A program made the position numbers and the translations under genes. From Saprospiraceae bacterium UBA6168 (GTDB taxonomy: Bacteria > Bacteroidota > Bacteroidia > Chitinophagales > Saprospiraceae), in the NCBI GenBank assembly GCA_002435785.1, contig DIUC01000040.1, forward strand, positions 1-60,505: DNA of 60,505 nt. Direction: 5' to 3'. Position 1 is the first letter of the stretch; the number at the start of each line of letters is the position of its first letter. Below the pieces are notes generated by a model. That model did no database searches and had not been told where the DNA came from. It saw only the letters and a program-made list of their open reading frames with translations. Shown here piece by piece: positions 50,426 through 58,237 of the stretch.

Positions 50426-50456
50426 ATTGACGATTTGACGATTGGCGATTGAAGAT
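50426..50456. repeat. short GATTTGACGATTGGCGATTG repeat upstream of moxR
   Basis: Near-tandem 8- to 9-bp words of ATTGACG/ATTGGCG type, 9 bp from the moxR start. Similar to 23291-23330. Confidence 0.6.
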
Positions 50457-50614
50457 TTTTCAAGGCATTGTTTCAGCCACTTATGAAAAAATCAATTACC
50501 AATGGCAATCGTGTGTTACGTGATTTTATTTGAACCAGCTAAGAACGACCTTCCGGCAAGTTTTGTTTCGAGGCGACGACTCACAAACGTAAATCGCCCC
50601 ATCGTAAAACCTAT

Positions 50615-52117
50615 TTATCCTTTCGTCCACGTAGCTCCTTCTTTTCCATCTTTTACGACGATGTCCAATTCCTTGAGAACGTCCCGGATTTTATCGGAGG
50701 TACCCCAATCCTTGTTGGTGCGGGCGTTTTGGCGCATGTCGAGGATTAGCTGCATAAGGCCGTCCACCACTCCGTCGCCAGAGGAGTCGAAGCTTTCTTC
50801 CTGCAATCCGAAGATGGTATAGATGAAGTCGTTGAAGGTCTTTTTCAAGCGCTCCAGCGTTTCTGCCGTGAGGTCGTTGAACGAGAGTTGGCCACCCTTT
50901 AGGCTGTTGACTTTCGTGACCAACTCGAATAAGCTGGCCAGTGCCTTTGGCGTATTGAAATCGTCGTTCATGTCGGCGAAGGCTTGGTCAATGGCAGCGT
51001 TCACCTCATTGTCCAATACGCCAGCCAAACCACCGCCGGGGTGGGTCATGGCTTGCAGGGCTTTTTGTCCCTCCATTAATCGGCGATAGCCTTTTTCGCC
51101 GGCTTGCAGGGCATCGTCGGTGAGGTCGAGGGTGCTGCTGTAATGTGATTGCAGCATGAAAAAGCGCACCACCATTGGCGAGTACGCCTTAGTGAGGTGT
51201 GGGCTTTGGCCTGTGAACAGCTCGCCGGGCATGATGGAGTTGCCGTCGCTCTTCGCCATTTTCTTGCCGTTGAGCAGGAGCATGTTGGCATGGAGCCAGT
51301 AGTTGCAGGGGGCATGGCCGCAGGCACCGTAGTTCTGCGCAATTTCGTTTTCGTGGTGCGGGAACTTGAGGTCGTTGCCGCCGCCGTGGATGTCGAATTT
51401 TTCGCCTAAATATTTGGTGCTCATCACCGAGCACTCCAGGTGCCAACCGGGGAAGCCCACCGACCACGGTGCTTTCCAACGCATGAGGTGTTCCGGGGCG
51501 GCTTTTATCCAAATGGCAAAGTCGGAGGGGTGGCGTTTTTCTTCTTGATTTTTCAGGTTGTCCCGGCTTTCGGCGATAAGGTCCTCGATTTTTCGGCCAG
51601 AGAGGTTGCCATAGACACCGTATTTTTTGGCAAACTCCAAGGTGTTGAAGTAAACAGAGCCGTTGTTTTCGTAGGCCAATCCGTTGTCCATGATTTCCTG
51701 CACCATTTCAATCTGCTCCACGATATGTCCCGTGGCCCGTGGCTCGATATGCGGCGGCAGCGTGTTGAAGATTTTCATCATGTCGTGAAAACCATTCATG
51801 TAGTGCTGCACGATTTGCATCGGTTCGAGCTGTTCGAGCCGGGCTTTTTTCGAGATTTTGTCCTCTGCGTTGGAGTCGGCGTCACCTTCGAGGTGCCCCA
51901 CGTCGGTGATGTTGCGTACGTAGCGCACCTTGTAACCGAGGTACTGGAGGTAGCGGAATATGATATCGAAGCTCACGAAGGTGCGGCAGTTGCCGAGGTG
52001 CACGTCGCTGTAAACGGTCGGGCCGCACACATACATGCCCACTTGGCCTTCGTGAATCGGCGTGAAAACTTCTTTTTTTCCAGTATAGCTGTTGAAAACC
52101 TGTAATTCGTTTTTCAT
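50615..52117 (-). CDS. cysS: cysteine--tRNA ligase
   Basis: 500 residues from the ATG at 52117 (MKNELQVFNSYTGKKEVF), chosen because the conserved class I opening starts there; an in-frame extension upstream has no similarity. It charges tRNA-Cys in the cytoplasm. Seen: Cys31 in VCGPTVYSD (zinc ligand), the HIGH-equivalent HLGN at 40-43, the KMSKS-equivalent KKMAKSDGN, zinc ligands GWHLECSVM and the HHENE region, and a C-terminal anticodon-binding helical domain. A TACCTTTG -7 element lies 7 bp upstream of the start, so the transcript is probably leaderless. Confidence 0.97.
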   Translation of the reverse strand: MKNELQVFNSYTGKKEVFTPIHEGQVGMYVCGPTVYSDVHLGNCRTFVSFDIIFRYLQYLGYKVRYVRNITDVGHLEGDADSNAEDKISKKARLEQLEPMQIVQHYMNGFHDMMKIFNTLPPHIEPRATGHIVEQIEMVQEIMDNGLAYENNGSVYFNTLEFAKKYGVYGNLSGRKIEDLIAESRDNLKNQEEKRHPSDFAIWIKAAPEHLMRWKAPWSVGFPGWHLECSVMSTKYLGEKFDIHGGGNDLKFPHHENEIAQNYGACGHAPCNYWLHANMLLLNGKKMAKSDGNSIMPGELFTGQSPHLTKAYSPMVVRFFMLQSHYSSTLDLTDDALQAGEKGYRRLMEGQKALQAMTHPGGGLAGVLDNEVNAAIDQAFADMNDDFNTPKALASLFELVTKVNSLKGGQLSFNDLTAETLERLKKTFNDFIYTIFGLQEESFDSSGDGVVDGLMQLILDMRQNARTNKDWGTSDKIRDVLKELDIVVKDGKEGATWTKG

Positions 52118-52124
52118 AAGGGCG

Positions 52125-52132
52125 CAAAGGTA
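52125..52132 (-). promoter_or_regulatory. -7 element directly upstream of cysS
   Basis: The minus strand reads TACCTTTG (TAnnTTTG), 7 bp from the cysS start codon. A transcript starting about 7 bp downstream would have almost no leader. No TTG at the usual outer spacing is visible. Confidence 0.4.
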
Positions 52133-52275
52133 GGGATTGGTGGCCGGAGGCTCGTATCCCTTTGATTTGTGATTTGATTTTTTTTTTTGAGAAAAAATAA
52201 CAACATGTTCTAACGGCACTATCTACCCAGTTGATTCCTCCCAAAAACAGTTTTGCCCAAAAAAATCTTGTTTGC

Positions 52276-53031
52276 TCAAAAATTGCAAGCCTGCCAGTTT
52301 TGTTTCAACCATTTTTTTTTCTCCTTAAAATCGGGCATGGCATCTTCCACCAATTTCCAGAATCGGGAGGAGTGGTTCATTTCTACCAGGTGTGCCAGTT
52401 CGTGGATGATAACGTAGTCCACCACGTCGTCGGGAGCGAAGAGCAGACAGGTGCTGAGGTTGATGTTGGCCTTGGAGGAGCAACTGCCCCAGTTGGAGGT
52501 ATTGTACTTGAGCATGACACTTTTCACGTTTTTTTGAAAAAAGAGGTGGTTCAGTTCGTGTACCCGCCGCTCCATTTCCGCTTGAAAATCCTGTGCCACG
52601 ACCCTGCTCAGAAGCTGCCGAACGGCCTTGGTGCGGTTGGCCTCGTTGTCGGACTGGGTGAGCCGAAGGTGGATGGTCTTGCTGTGAAGCCGGGCGGAAT
52701 GTGTTTTGTTGGATGTCCAGTCTATTTTCAGGATGTAGGTTTTGGCACCAACTTGCAGTTGGTCGCCGTCACGGTAGGTTTTTCCCAGTGCATGGCTGTC
52801 CTCCGGCCCTTTTTCCTCGATTTTTTGGGTGACCCATGCTTTGAAACGCTCCAGTTCCTGTTGCTTGATGCCAAGCGGCAGCAGCACAGGCATCCGCAGA
52901 ATAGCACCATTTTTACCAAGCGAAAACCTTACGCCACGGCGCATCTCCGTGTAGATTTTGGCGGGAATCCTCCGCTCGCCCACCTCCACGAAGGTTTGTT
53001 CTGGCTTGGGTTGTTTTTTTTTGAAGAACAT
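52276..53031 (-). CDS. YgjP/WLM-type zinc metallopeptidase-like protein (DUF45)
   Basis: 251 residues. N-terminal beta domain (PAKIYTEMRRGVRFSLGKNG), C-terminal catalytic-like part with VLKYNTSNWGSCSSKANINL, then the zinc motif DYVIIHELAHLVEMNHSSRFW (HELAH with a downstream His). The YgjP family resembles minigluzincin metallopeptidases; its natural substrate is unknown. No signal peptide, so cytoplasmic. It lies between cysS and rpmH on the same strand with its own spacing. Confidence 0.9.
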   Translation of the reverse strand: MFFKKKQPKPEQTFVEVGERRIPAKIYTEMRRGVRFSLGKNGAILRMPVLLPLGIKQQELERFKAWVTQKIEEKGPEDSHALGKTYRDGDQLQVGAKTYILKIDWTSNKTHSARLHSKTIHLRLTQSDNEANRTKAVRQLLSRVVAQDFQAEMERRVHELNHLFFQKNVKSVMLKYNTSNWGSCSSKANINLSTCLLFAPDDVVDYVIIHELAHLVEMNHSSRFWKLVEDAMPDFKEKKKWLKQNWQACNF

Positions 53032-53117
53032 GGAAGTGCAGGATAAAGGAAAAACATGAAATCGGTCGCCTATCTTTTAACTTCTGACAGTGATGACTTG
53101 ATTAGGGGCCAAATTGG

Positions 53118-53151
53118 AAAGCCCGGAGCGAAGTTAACCGCTCCGGGCTTT
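53118..53151 (-). terminator. Rho-independent terminator of rpmH
   Basis: A 13-bp stem, 53118-53130 with 53139-53151 (AAAGCCCGGAGCG/CGCTCCGGGCTTT), 8-base loop, lies 30 bp past the rpmH stop. Confidence 0.85.
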
Positions 53152-53181
53152 ACGCCAAGATATATCGCAGCAATTGCTTGC

Positions 53182-53337
53182 TTATTTCACGTGCTTCTCA
53201 TCGGAAACCGACAGTTTCCAGCGGCCTTGGGCACGGCGACGGGCCAAAACCCTACGGCCATTCTTGGTGCTCATGCGCTCACGAAAGCCGTGCTTGTTGG
53301 CTCTTTTTCTTCTCGAAGGTTGGAAAGTCCTTTTCAT
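53182..53337 (-). CDS. rpmH: 50S ribosomal protein L34
   Basis: 51 residues, ATG at 53337. The minus strand encodes MKRTFQPSRRKRANKHGFRE, then RMSTKNGRRVLARRRAQGRW and KLSVSDEKHVK. This is the highly basic L34 with its conserved KRTFQPS opening, a structural protein of the large subunit. It faces rplY head to head, each with its own promoter, followed by a terminator. In many bacteria rpmH sits beside rnpA and dnaA; neither is next to it here. Confidence 0.97.
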   Translation of the reverse strand: MKRTFQPSRRKRANKHGFRERMSTKNGRRVLARRRAQGRWKLSVSDEKHVK

Positions 53338-53388
53338 TGTATCGTTAAATTTACGGGTTGGAAATCAAGCCCTTTTTGAAAGGGACGG

Positions 53389-53420
53389 CAAAGGTAATTT
53401 CTTTTTTGAAAAAAATCCAA
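53389..53420 (-). promoter_or_regulatory. rpmH promoter
   Basis: On the minus strand TTG (53418-53420), a 21-bp spacer and TACCTTTG (53389-53396) match the Bacteroidota -33/-7 consensus. The leader to the ATG is about 45 nt. Confidence 0.6.
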
Positions 53421-53504
53421 GCTTTTCTCTCGGAAGATTTTTTCATCCGAATGGTTGACAGGTTTCTTTCAACAAAAAAACTGAAAAAATGAGCGCCTAA
53501 AGCA

Positions 53505-53532
53505 TTGTATTTTTCAAAAAAGCCTATCTTTG
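53505..53532 (+). promoter_or_regulatory. rplY promoter
   Basis: TTG (53505-53507), 17-bp spacer, TATCTTTG (53525-53532). This is the best promoter match in the window to TTG-N17-19-TAnnTTTG. Transcription would start near 53539, about 105 nt ahead of the rplY start; the leader has no clear riboswitch. Confidence 0.75.
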
Positions 53533-53643
53533 CCCGCCTTTTGAGAAATTAGTTTTCAAAATAGGGCAAAAACCTTGTTGGCGCAGCGCATCGGCAAATG
53601 TCGGCAAGGAAATTTCAAGAAAAACGTTTCAATAAAAATAATC

Positions 53644-54234
53644 ATGGTTACGGTAACTATTAATGGTACGCCACGCAACGGCACAGGGACATCCTTCGCA
53701 AAAGCAGCGAGAACCGCAGGTACGATTCCTTGTGTTCTCTACGGCAGCGGTCAGAATATCCACTTCACGGTCACACCTGAATCGGTCAGGGACATCGTTT
53801 ACACGGGTGAGTTCAAGCTCGCCGACGTGAACGTAGATGGCAAGTCATTCAGGTGTATCCTGAAAGAAATTCAGTACCACCCCGTAACCGACACGGTCAC
53901 GCACATTGATTTCCTCCACTTGGTGGATGGCAACACCATTAAGGTGAACGTGCCCATCCGCTTCGAGGGTACGGCCCCTGGGGTTCGTGCAGGCGGCAAG
54001 CTCGTTCAAAAGCTTCGCTCCATCAAAATCAAGACGACACCAGAGGCAATGGTTGACGAAATGAAAGTGGACATCTCCAAGCTGAAACTTGGCCAGTCGC
54101 TTCGAGTTCGTGACATCGCAACTGTGGGCGGCGTTGAAATCATCAATGCCCAGGCGTTGCCAATCGCTACCATACCTGTGCCAAGGGGCTTGAAGGTAGG
54201 TGCATTGGAAGAGGAGGAAGCGCCCGCAGAATAA
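53644..54234 (+). CDS. rplY: 50S ribosomal protein L25/general stress protein Ctc
   Basis: 196 residues from the ATG at 53644 (MVTVTINGTPRNGTGTSFAK); the open frame begins earlier but with no similarity. L25 N-terminal domain (SFAKAARTAGTIPCVLYG, ILKEIQYHPVTDTVTHIDFL) binds 5S rRNA; the C-terminal TL5-like domain (IPVPRGLKVGALEEEEAPAE) has an acidic end. Long Ctc-type form common in Bacteroidota. Strong promoter upstream, divergent with rpmH. Confidence 0.94.
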   Translation: MVTVTINGTPRNGTGTSFAKAARTAGTIPCVLYGSGQNIHFTVTPESVRDIVYTGEFKLADVNVDGKSFRCILKEIQYHPVTDTVTHIDFLHLVDGNTIKVNVPIRFEGTAPGVRAGGKLVQKLRSIKIKTTPEAMVDEMKVDISKLKLGQSLRVRDIATVGGVEIINAQALPIATIPVPRGLKVGALEEEEAPAE

Positions 54235-54318
54235 TTTTTCTTTGCAATAAAGCCTTTGCATGCGAGGCATAAAGAATTGACATCTTTATGCCTCGTTTCA
54301 TTTTAAAAAATACCCGTC

Positions 54319-55101
54319 ATGGCCGACCATTTGCGCATCACCACCGTACAGTCCGAACTCGGTTGGGAAGACATCGAAGCAAATTTGGCAAAATTTTCGA
54401 TAATGCTGGCCGATTTGGCCGGGCAAACCGACGTGATAGTGTTGCCGGAAATGTTCACGACGGGGTTCAGCATGGATGCTCCCCGGCTGGCAGAGCCGAT
54501 GGACGGCCGCACCATGGAATGGCTTGCCAAGCAGGCCCAACTGACTGGAGCCGTAGTTACAGGCAGTTTCATTGCCAAGGAGGACGTTCGCTATTTCAAC
54601 CGATTGGTGTGGATGCGACCCGATGGCACCTTTGAGCAGTACGATAAACGCCACCTGTTCAGCCCAGCAGGAGAGCACGAAACCTACTCCGCAGGAAAAA
54701 GAAAGCTGGTGACGGAATGGCTTGGTTGGAAAATATGCCCAATGATATGCTACGACTTGCGCTTCCCCGCATGGAGCCGCAACGTGGAGGGCTATGACTT
54801 GCTACTGTACATGGCCAACTGGCCAGACCGGCGGAGTCACCACTGGAAATGCCTATTGGCGGCCAGGGCCATCGAAAACCAGTGCTTTGTAGCAGGGGTG
54901 AACCGTTGTGGAACGGACGGCGTGGGCTACCATTACACGGGCGACACCAGCATCATTGATTTCAATGGGAAGGTATTGCACCAAGTAGCAGGCGCAGAAA
55001 ATATTTTCACCGCCCCCCTTTCCTTGGAAAGTCTGCGTGACTATCGGAGCAGCCTACAATTCCTTGCCGATAAAGACGAATTTGAAATTTTTATTCGTTA
55101 G
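54319..55101 (+). CDS. carbon-nitrogen hydrolase (YafV/omega-amidase-like nitrilase family)
   Basis: 260 residues. The nitrilase catalytic triad is present: Glu44 (IVLPEMF), Lys110 (YDKRHLF) and Cys144 (PMICYDLRFP), plus the second Glu-region NVEGYDLLLYMANWP. YafV-type omega-amidases hydrolyse alpha-ketoglutaramate and related amides of the transamination pathway; this assignment follows the FSPAGEHETYSAG and ANWPDRRSHHWKCLLAARAI stretches. Cytoplasmic. It follows rplY by 84 bp on the same strand, possibly in one transcript. Confidence 0.9.
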   Translation: MADHLRITTVQSELGWEDIEANLAKFSIMLADLAGQTDVIVLPEMFTTGFSMDAPRLAEPMDGRTMEWLAKQAQLTGAVVTGSFIAKEDVRYFNRLVWMRPDGTFEQYDKRHLFSPAGEHETYSAGKRKLVTEWLGWKICPMICYDLRFPAWSRNVEGYDLLLYMANWPDRRSHHWKCLLAARAIENQCFVAGVNRCGTDGVGYHYTGDTSIIDFNGKVLHQVAGAENIFTAPLSLESLRDYRSSLQFLADKDEFEIFIR

Positions 55102-55314
55102 TTGCTTGGAAATAAAATTCAATTTACCATCTTTGCCCGTCGCCCAACGAAAATGGGTGAACAAACAGTAAGGTAAAGACATTAAGGCGCAAAAAAAACT
55201 CCTGTTTTATCCCATTTTGAACACTTCCTATGCAAGCGCCCCCTTGAGAATTGACCCTTTTAAGCATTTTTCTTTATCATCGTGGTTTTTTAAGCCAACA
55301 AAAAACAGCATTGT

Positions 55315-55848
55315 ATGAACGTTAAAAGGCTGGTAAGGGGAGTGTTGTCAATCGCAGCACTCGTGGGTCTCACGTCGTGTAGTTTACTATCACAAACAGC
55401 TGAGGCATCGGGTCAAATAGCAGAGGCTAAGACCAAAAAAGTCGAAAAGGAAATATTGTTGAGGAGCGAGATTGTAGAGTTTGCGGAGCAATACCTCGGT
55501 ACACGATACCGCTCGTCTGGAAAAGCGCCAGGCGGTTTCGATTGTTCAGGATTCGTGTACTATTGCATGAAGGAGCATGACATAACAATGAATTCTTCAT
55601 CCGCTACCCAAGAGAAACAAGGCGAGCGCATCTCCAAAAAGGATGCAAGGCCAGGTGACCTCGTCTTCTTCCGCCGCAGCCCAGGTGGCAGGGTATTCCA
55701 TGTAGCTATGGTGTACGAAAATGACAAAAGCGGCATGACGCTAATACACAGCACTTCTGGCCGTGGCGTGGTATTGGAAAAACTGGAAACTTCCGACTAC
55801 TGGCGAACCAAGACTATGACTTTCAGAAACAGGGTAAGCAGTAAATAA
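55315..55848 (+). CDS. NlpC/P60 (C40) peptidoglycan hydrolase lipoprotein
   Basis: 177 residues. Lipobox LTSC with Cys22, a coiled linker (AEASGQIAEAKTKKVEKEIL) and an NlpC/P60 domain with catalytic Cys77 (GGFDCSGF), His129 (GRVFHVAMV) and a third polar residue His145 (LIHSTSG). It cleaves D-gamma-glutamyl-meso-DAP or similar peptide links in the wall. Ends 71 bp before the stop of the convergent rsmA gene with a shared terminator. Confidence 0.92.
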   Translation: MNVKRLVRGVLSIAALVGLTSCSLLSQTAEASGQIAEAKTKKVEKEILLRSEIVEFAEQYLGTRYRSSGKAPGGFDCSGFVYYCMKEHDITMNSSSATQEKQGERISKKDARPGDLVFFRRSPGGRVFHVAMVYENDKSGMTLIHSTSGRGVVLEKLETSDYWRTKTMTFRNRVSSK

Positions 55849-55871
55849 TTCGCTCCCTTTCCGAGGTTTTC

Positions 55872-55918
55872 AAAAAGAAAACGCTCCAACGGCCTGTCCG
55901 TCGGAGCGTTTTCTTTTT
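55872..55918. terminator. bidirectional terminator between NlpC/P60 gene and rsmA
   Basis: The 16-bp outer stem (55872-55887 with 55903-55918) pairs further into the middle around ACGGCCTGTCCGT. A- and T-runs flank it on both sides, so both convergent genes can use it. It ends one base before the rsmA stop codon. Confidence 0.9.
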
Positions 55919-56686
55919 TTACCCTTCGGCAATCCTGTTGGTCAAATCAACAAACTCGCCAACACTTAAGACCTCTGGTCTTTGGGTGAAAAAAGTTTCT
56001 TCCAGTACCGTGAGCCGATGCTCAAAAAATGGGCGAACCGTGTTGCGAAGCATCTTTCGGCGCTGGCTGAACGCCTGTTTGACCACCTTTCGGAAAAGCT
56101 CAGGGTCGCAGCCAAGTTCCCCTTCCTTTCGCACCAGCCGGATGACCCCGGACTGCACTTTTGGTGGCGGATTGAAATTTCCGTTGCCCACCGAAAACAG
56201 GTAGTTGCCTGCATAGAAGGCCTGCGTCAGTACGCTGATGACGCCGTAGTCCTTTCCACCGGGGCTGGCTATGATGCGTTGGGCCATTTCCTTTTGGAAC
56301 ATGCCTACCAACTGGGGCACCAACGGTCGGAACTCCACCATCCTGAAGACAATCTGGGAAGAAATATTGTACGGAAAGTTCCCAATAATGCAGAACGGCT
56401 GCCCATCGAAAACCGAAGCAAGGTCTAATTTCAAAAAATCTTCAGAAAGAATCTTGCCGTGCAGGGCAGGGAAGTTGGCGTTCAGGTAGTCCACCATGTC
56501 GTGGTCGGCTTCCACGCATTTCAGTTCAAAGTCCTTTTCTAACAGGTACTTGGTGAGCATCGCCTTGCCAGGGCCGACCTCCAAAACATTGGTGGGGCTG
56601 CTGTCCAATATCAGCGAATCGGCAATCCGCCGGGCGATGTCTTCGTTGGTCAAGAAGTGCTGACCGAAGGATTTTTTGGCTCGCAT
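55919..56686 (-). CDS. rsmA: 16S rRNA (adenine(1518)-N(6)/adenine(1519)-N(6))-dimethyltransferase
   Basis: 255 residues. RsmA (KsgA) dimethylates two adenines in helix 45 of 16S rRNA during small-subunit assembly, with SAM. Seen: KKSFGQHFLTNEDIARRI, SAM motif I VLEVGPGKAMLTKYL, motif IV NFPYNISSQIVF (NxPY), and the C-terminal helical RNA-binding part QAFSQRRKMLRNTVRP. Monocistronic, convergent with the NlpC/P60 gene. Confidence 0.96.
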   Translation of the reverse strand: MRAKKSFGQHFLTNEDIARRIADSLILDSSPTNVLEVGPGKAMLTKYLLEKDFELKCVEADHDMVDYLNANFPALHGKILSEDFLKLDLASVFDGQPFCIIGNFPYNISSQIVFRMVEFRPLVPQLVGMFQKEMAQRIIASPGGKDYGVISVLTQAFYAGNYLFSVGNGNFNPPPKVQSGVIRLVRKEGELGCDPELFRKVVKQAFSQRRKMLRNTVRPFFEHRLTVLEETFFTQRPEVLSVGEFVDLTNRIAEG

Positions 56687-56894
56687 AAGTGAAATGACTA
56701 ATTTTGGCGTTTTACGGGCCGGAAAGATAGCTTTTTAAGAAATGAAGGATAGGGGATGAGGGACTAATTCTTCCTAAATCATTGATTTTCAATTTCTTAA
56801 TTTAAAAAAACACCAGCTTTCCTATTTTGCCCGAACCTAAACCGTTGTTGGAGATGGTTGAAAAACAAATCCGACGACATCAAATCATATAAAA

Positions 56895-58046
56895 GTGGAA
56901 CAAGAAAACGAATACCAAGAAGAGGTGGTGCCAAGCCGAAACGAACAGCCGCAGCAGCCGAGGGCAAAGGGCGGCAAACCCATTCTCGGCATCACTGCTG
57001 GCGACATCAACGGCATTGGGTTGGAGGTGGTGCTGAAAGCACTTTCGCACCCAAAAGTCCTCAACATCTGTGTCCCGGTCATTTACGGCTCCTCCAAGGT
57101 CGTTTCCTATCACAAGAATATTGTGCAATTGGATGACCTCACTTTTGTTGGGCAACGCAATGCCGACCGATTGGCACTCGACAAAGTCAACGTCGTGAAC
57201 ATCTGGAACGACGACGTCAACATCACCCTTGGCAAGCCGACCGATATTGGTGGGACATTTGCGCAGCAAAGCCTCGAAGCCGCTGTGAAAGACCTCAAGC
57301 TCGGCTTGATTGATGCCATCGTGACGGCACCCATCCACAAAAAATCCATGCAATTGGCGGGGTTCGAGCATGTGGGGCACACGGAGTACCTCACCCAGGA
57401 GTTCAACGCCAAGGACAGCCTGATGCTGCTGGTAGCCGACAGCCTACGGGTGGGGCTTGCTACGGCGCATATTCCGCTGAAGGACGTGTCAAAATCCATT
57501 ACCAAAGAGCGGCTTATAAGCAAGCTGCGCATTTTCAGCGAAACCCTGCGAATTGACTTCGGCTTCGAGCGGCCCAACATCGCCGTGCTCGGCCTGAACC
57601 CCCATGCCGGGGAAGAGGGAATGCTCGGCGACGAGGAGGAGAAAATCATCCGCCCCGCTATCGTGGAATGCAAAAAGAACGGGATGATGGCTTTTGGTCC
57701 CTTTCCTGCCGATGGCTTTTTTGGCTCCGGGCAGTTCAACAAGTTCGATGGGATATTGGCCATGTACCATGACCAAGGGTTGGTTCCGTTCAAGGCACTG
57801 ACCTTCGGCAACGGGGTGAACTTTACCGCTGGGATTTCCGTCATCCGCACCTCGCCCGACCACGGAACGGCCTTCGACCTGGCTGGCAAGAACGAGGCCG
57901 ACCCATCGTCGTTCCTCCATGCCATGTTCACGGCCATTGACCTCTATCGCAACCGCAAGGAGTATCACGAACTTAAGAAGAACGCTGTGCGCCGGGTAGA
58001 AGTGGAAATGGAAAAAGAAGAGGGCAGCTCGGTGCACGCCAATTGA
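56895..58046 (+). CDS. pdxA: 4-hydroxythreonine-4-phosphate dehydrogenase
   Basis: 383 residues from a GTG at 56895, chosen because no ATG precedes the conserved ILGITAGDINGIGLEV and no upstream in-frame start keeps the reading frame; a later start is excluded by the lack of Met before it. PdxA oxidises 4-hydroxythreonine-4-phosphate with NAD in pyridoxal phosphate synthesis. Seen: APIHKKSMQLAGFEHVGHTE (metal His), YHDQGLVPFKAL and RTSPDHGTAFDLAG. The 28-residue polar N-terminal tail (QPQQPRAKGGKP) is longer than usual. Separate from the T9SS block that follows. Confidence 0.94.
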   Translation: MEQENEYQEEVVPSRNEQPQQPRAKGGKPILGITAGDINGIGLEVVLKALSHPKVLNICVPVIYGSSKVVSYHKNIVQLDDLTFVGQRNADRLALDKVNVVNIWNDDVNITLGKPTDIGGTFAQQSLEAAVKDLKLGLIDAIVTAPIHKKSMQLAGFEHVGHTEYLTQEFNAKDSLMLLVADSLRVGLATAHIPLKDVSKSITKERLISKLRIFSETLRIDFGFERPNIAVLGLNPHAGEEGMLGDEEEKIIRPAIVECKKNGMMAFGPFPADGFFGSGQFNKFDGILAMYHDQGLVPFKALTFGNGVNFTAGISVIRTSPDHGTAFDLAGKNEADPSSFLHAMFTAIDLYRNRKEYHELKKNAVRRVEVEMEKEEGSSVHAN

Positions 58047-58057
58047 TTTTTTTTGGT

Positions 58058-58105
58058 TGATAAGGGTTGATGGACGTTTCTCCGGTTGATATTCAACCCT
58101 TGTCA
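58058..58105. other. hairpin after pdxA
   Basis: A 13-bp stem TGATAAGGGTTGA/TCAACCCTTGTCA (58058-58070 with 58093-58105) has one G-T pair. Eight T lie just before it, but none after, so it is a poor terminator. The rest of 58047-58237 holds no gene. Confidence 0.4.
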
Positions 58106-58237
58106 GCCATTTATATTTGATATAAAAGCATAAGAGGCGGTCTGAATACGCTCCTTGGTTGGTGGATAATATTGAAGCAGTTCAACCCCTTCTATTCGGG
58201 CAAAAACCAGAAAGGTCAAAACAGCTTCATTGCTCAC

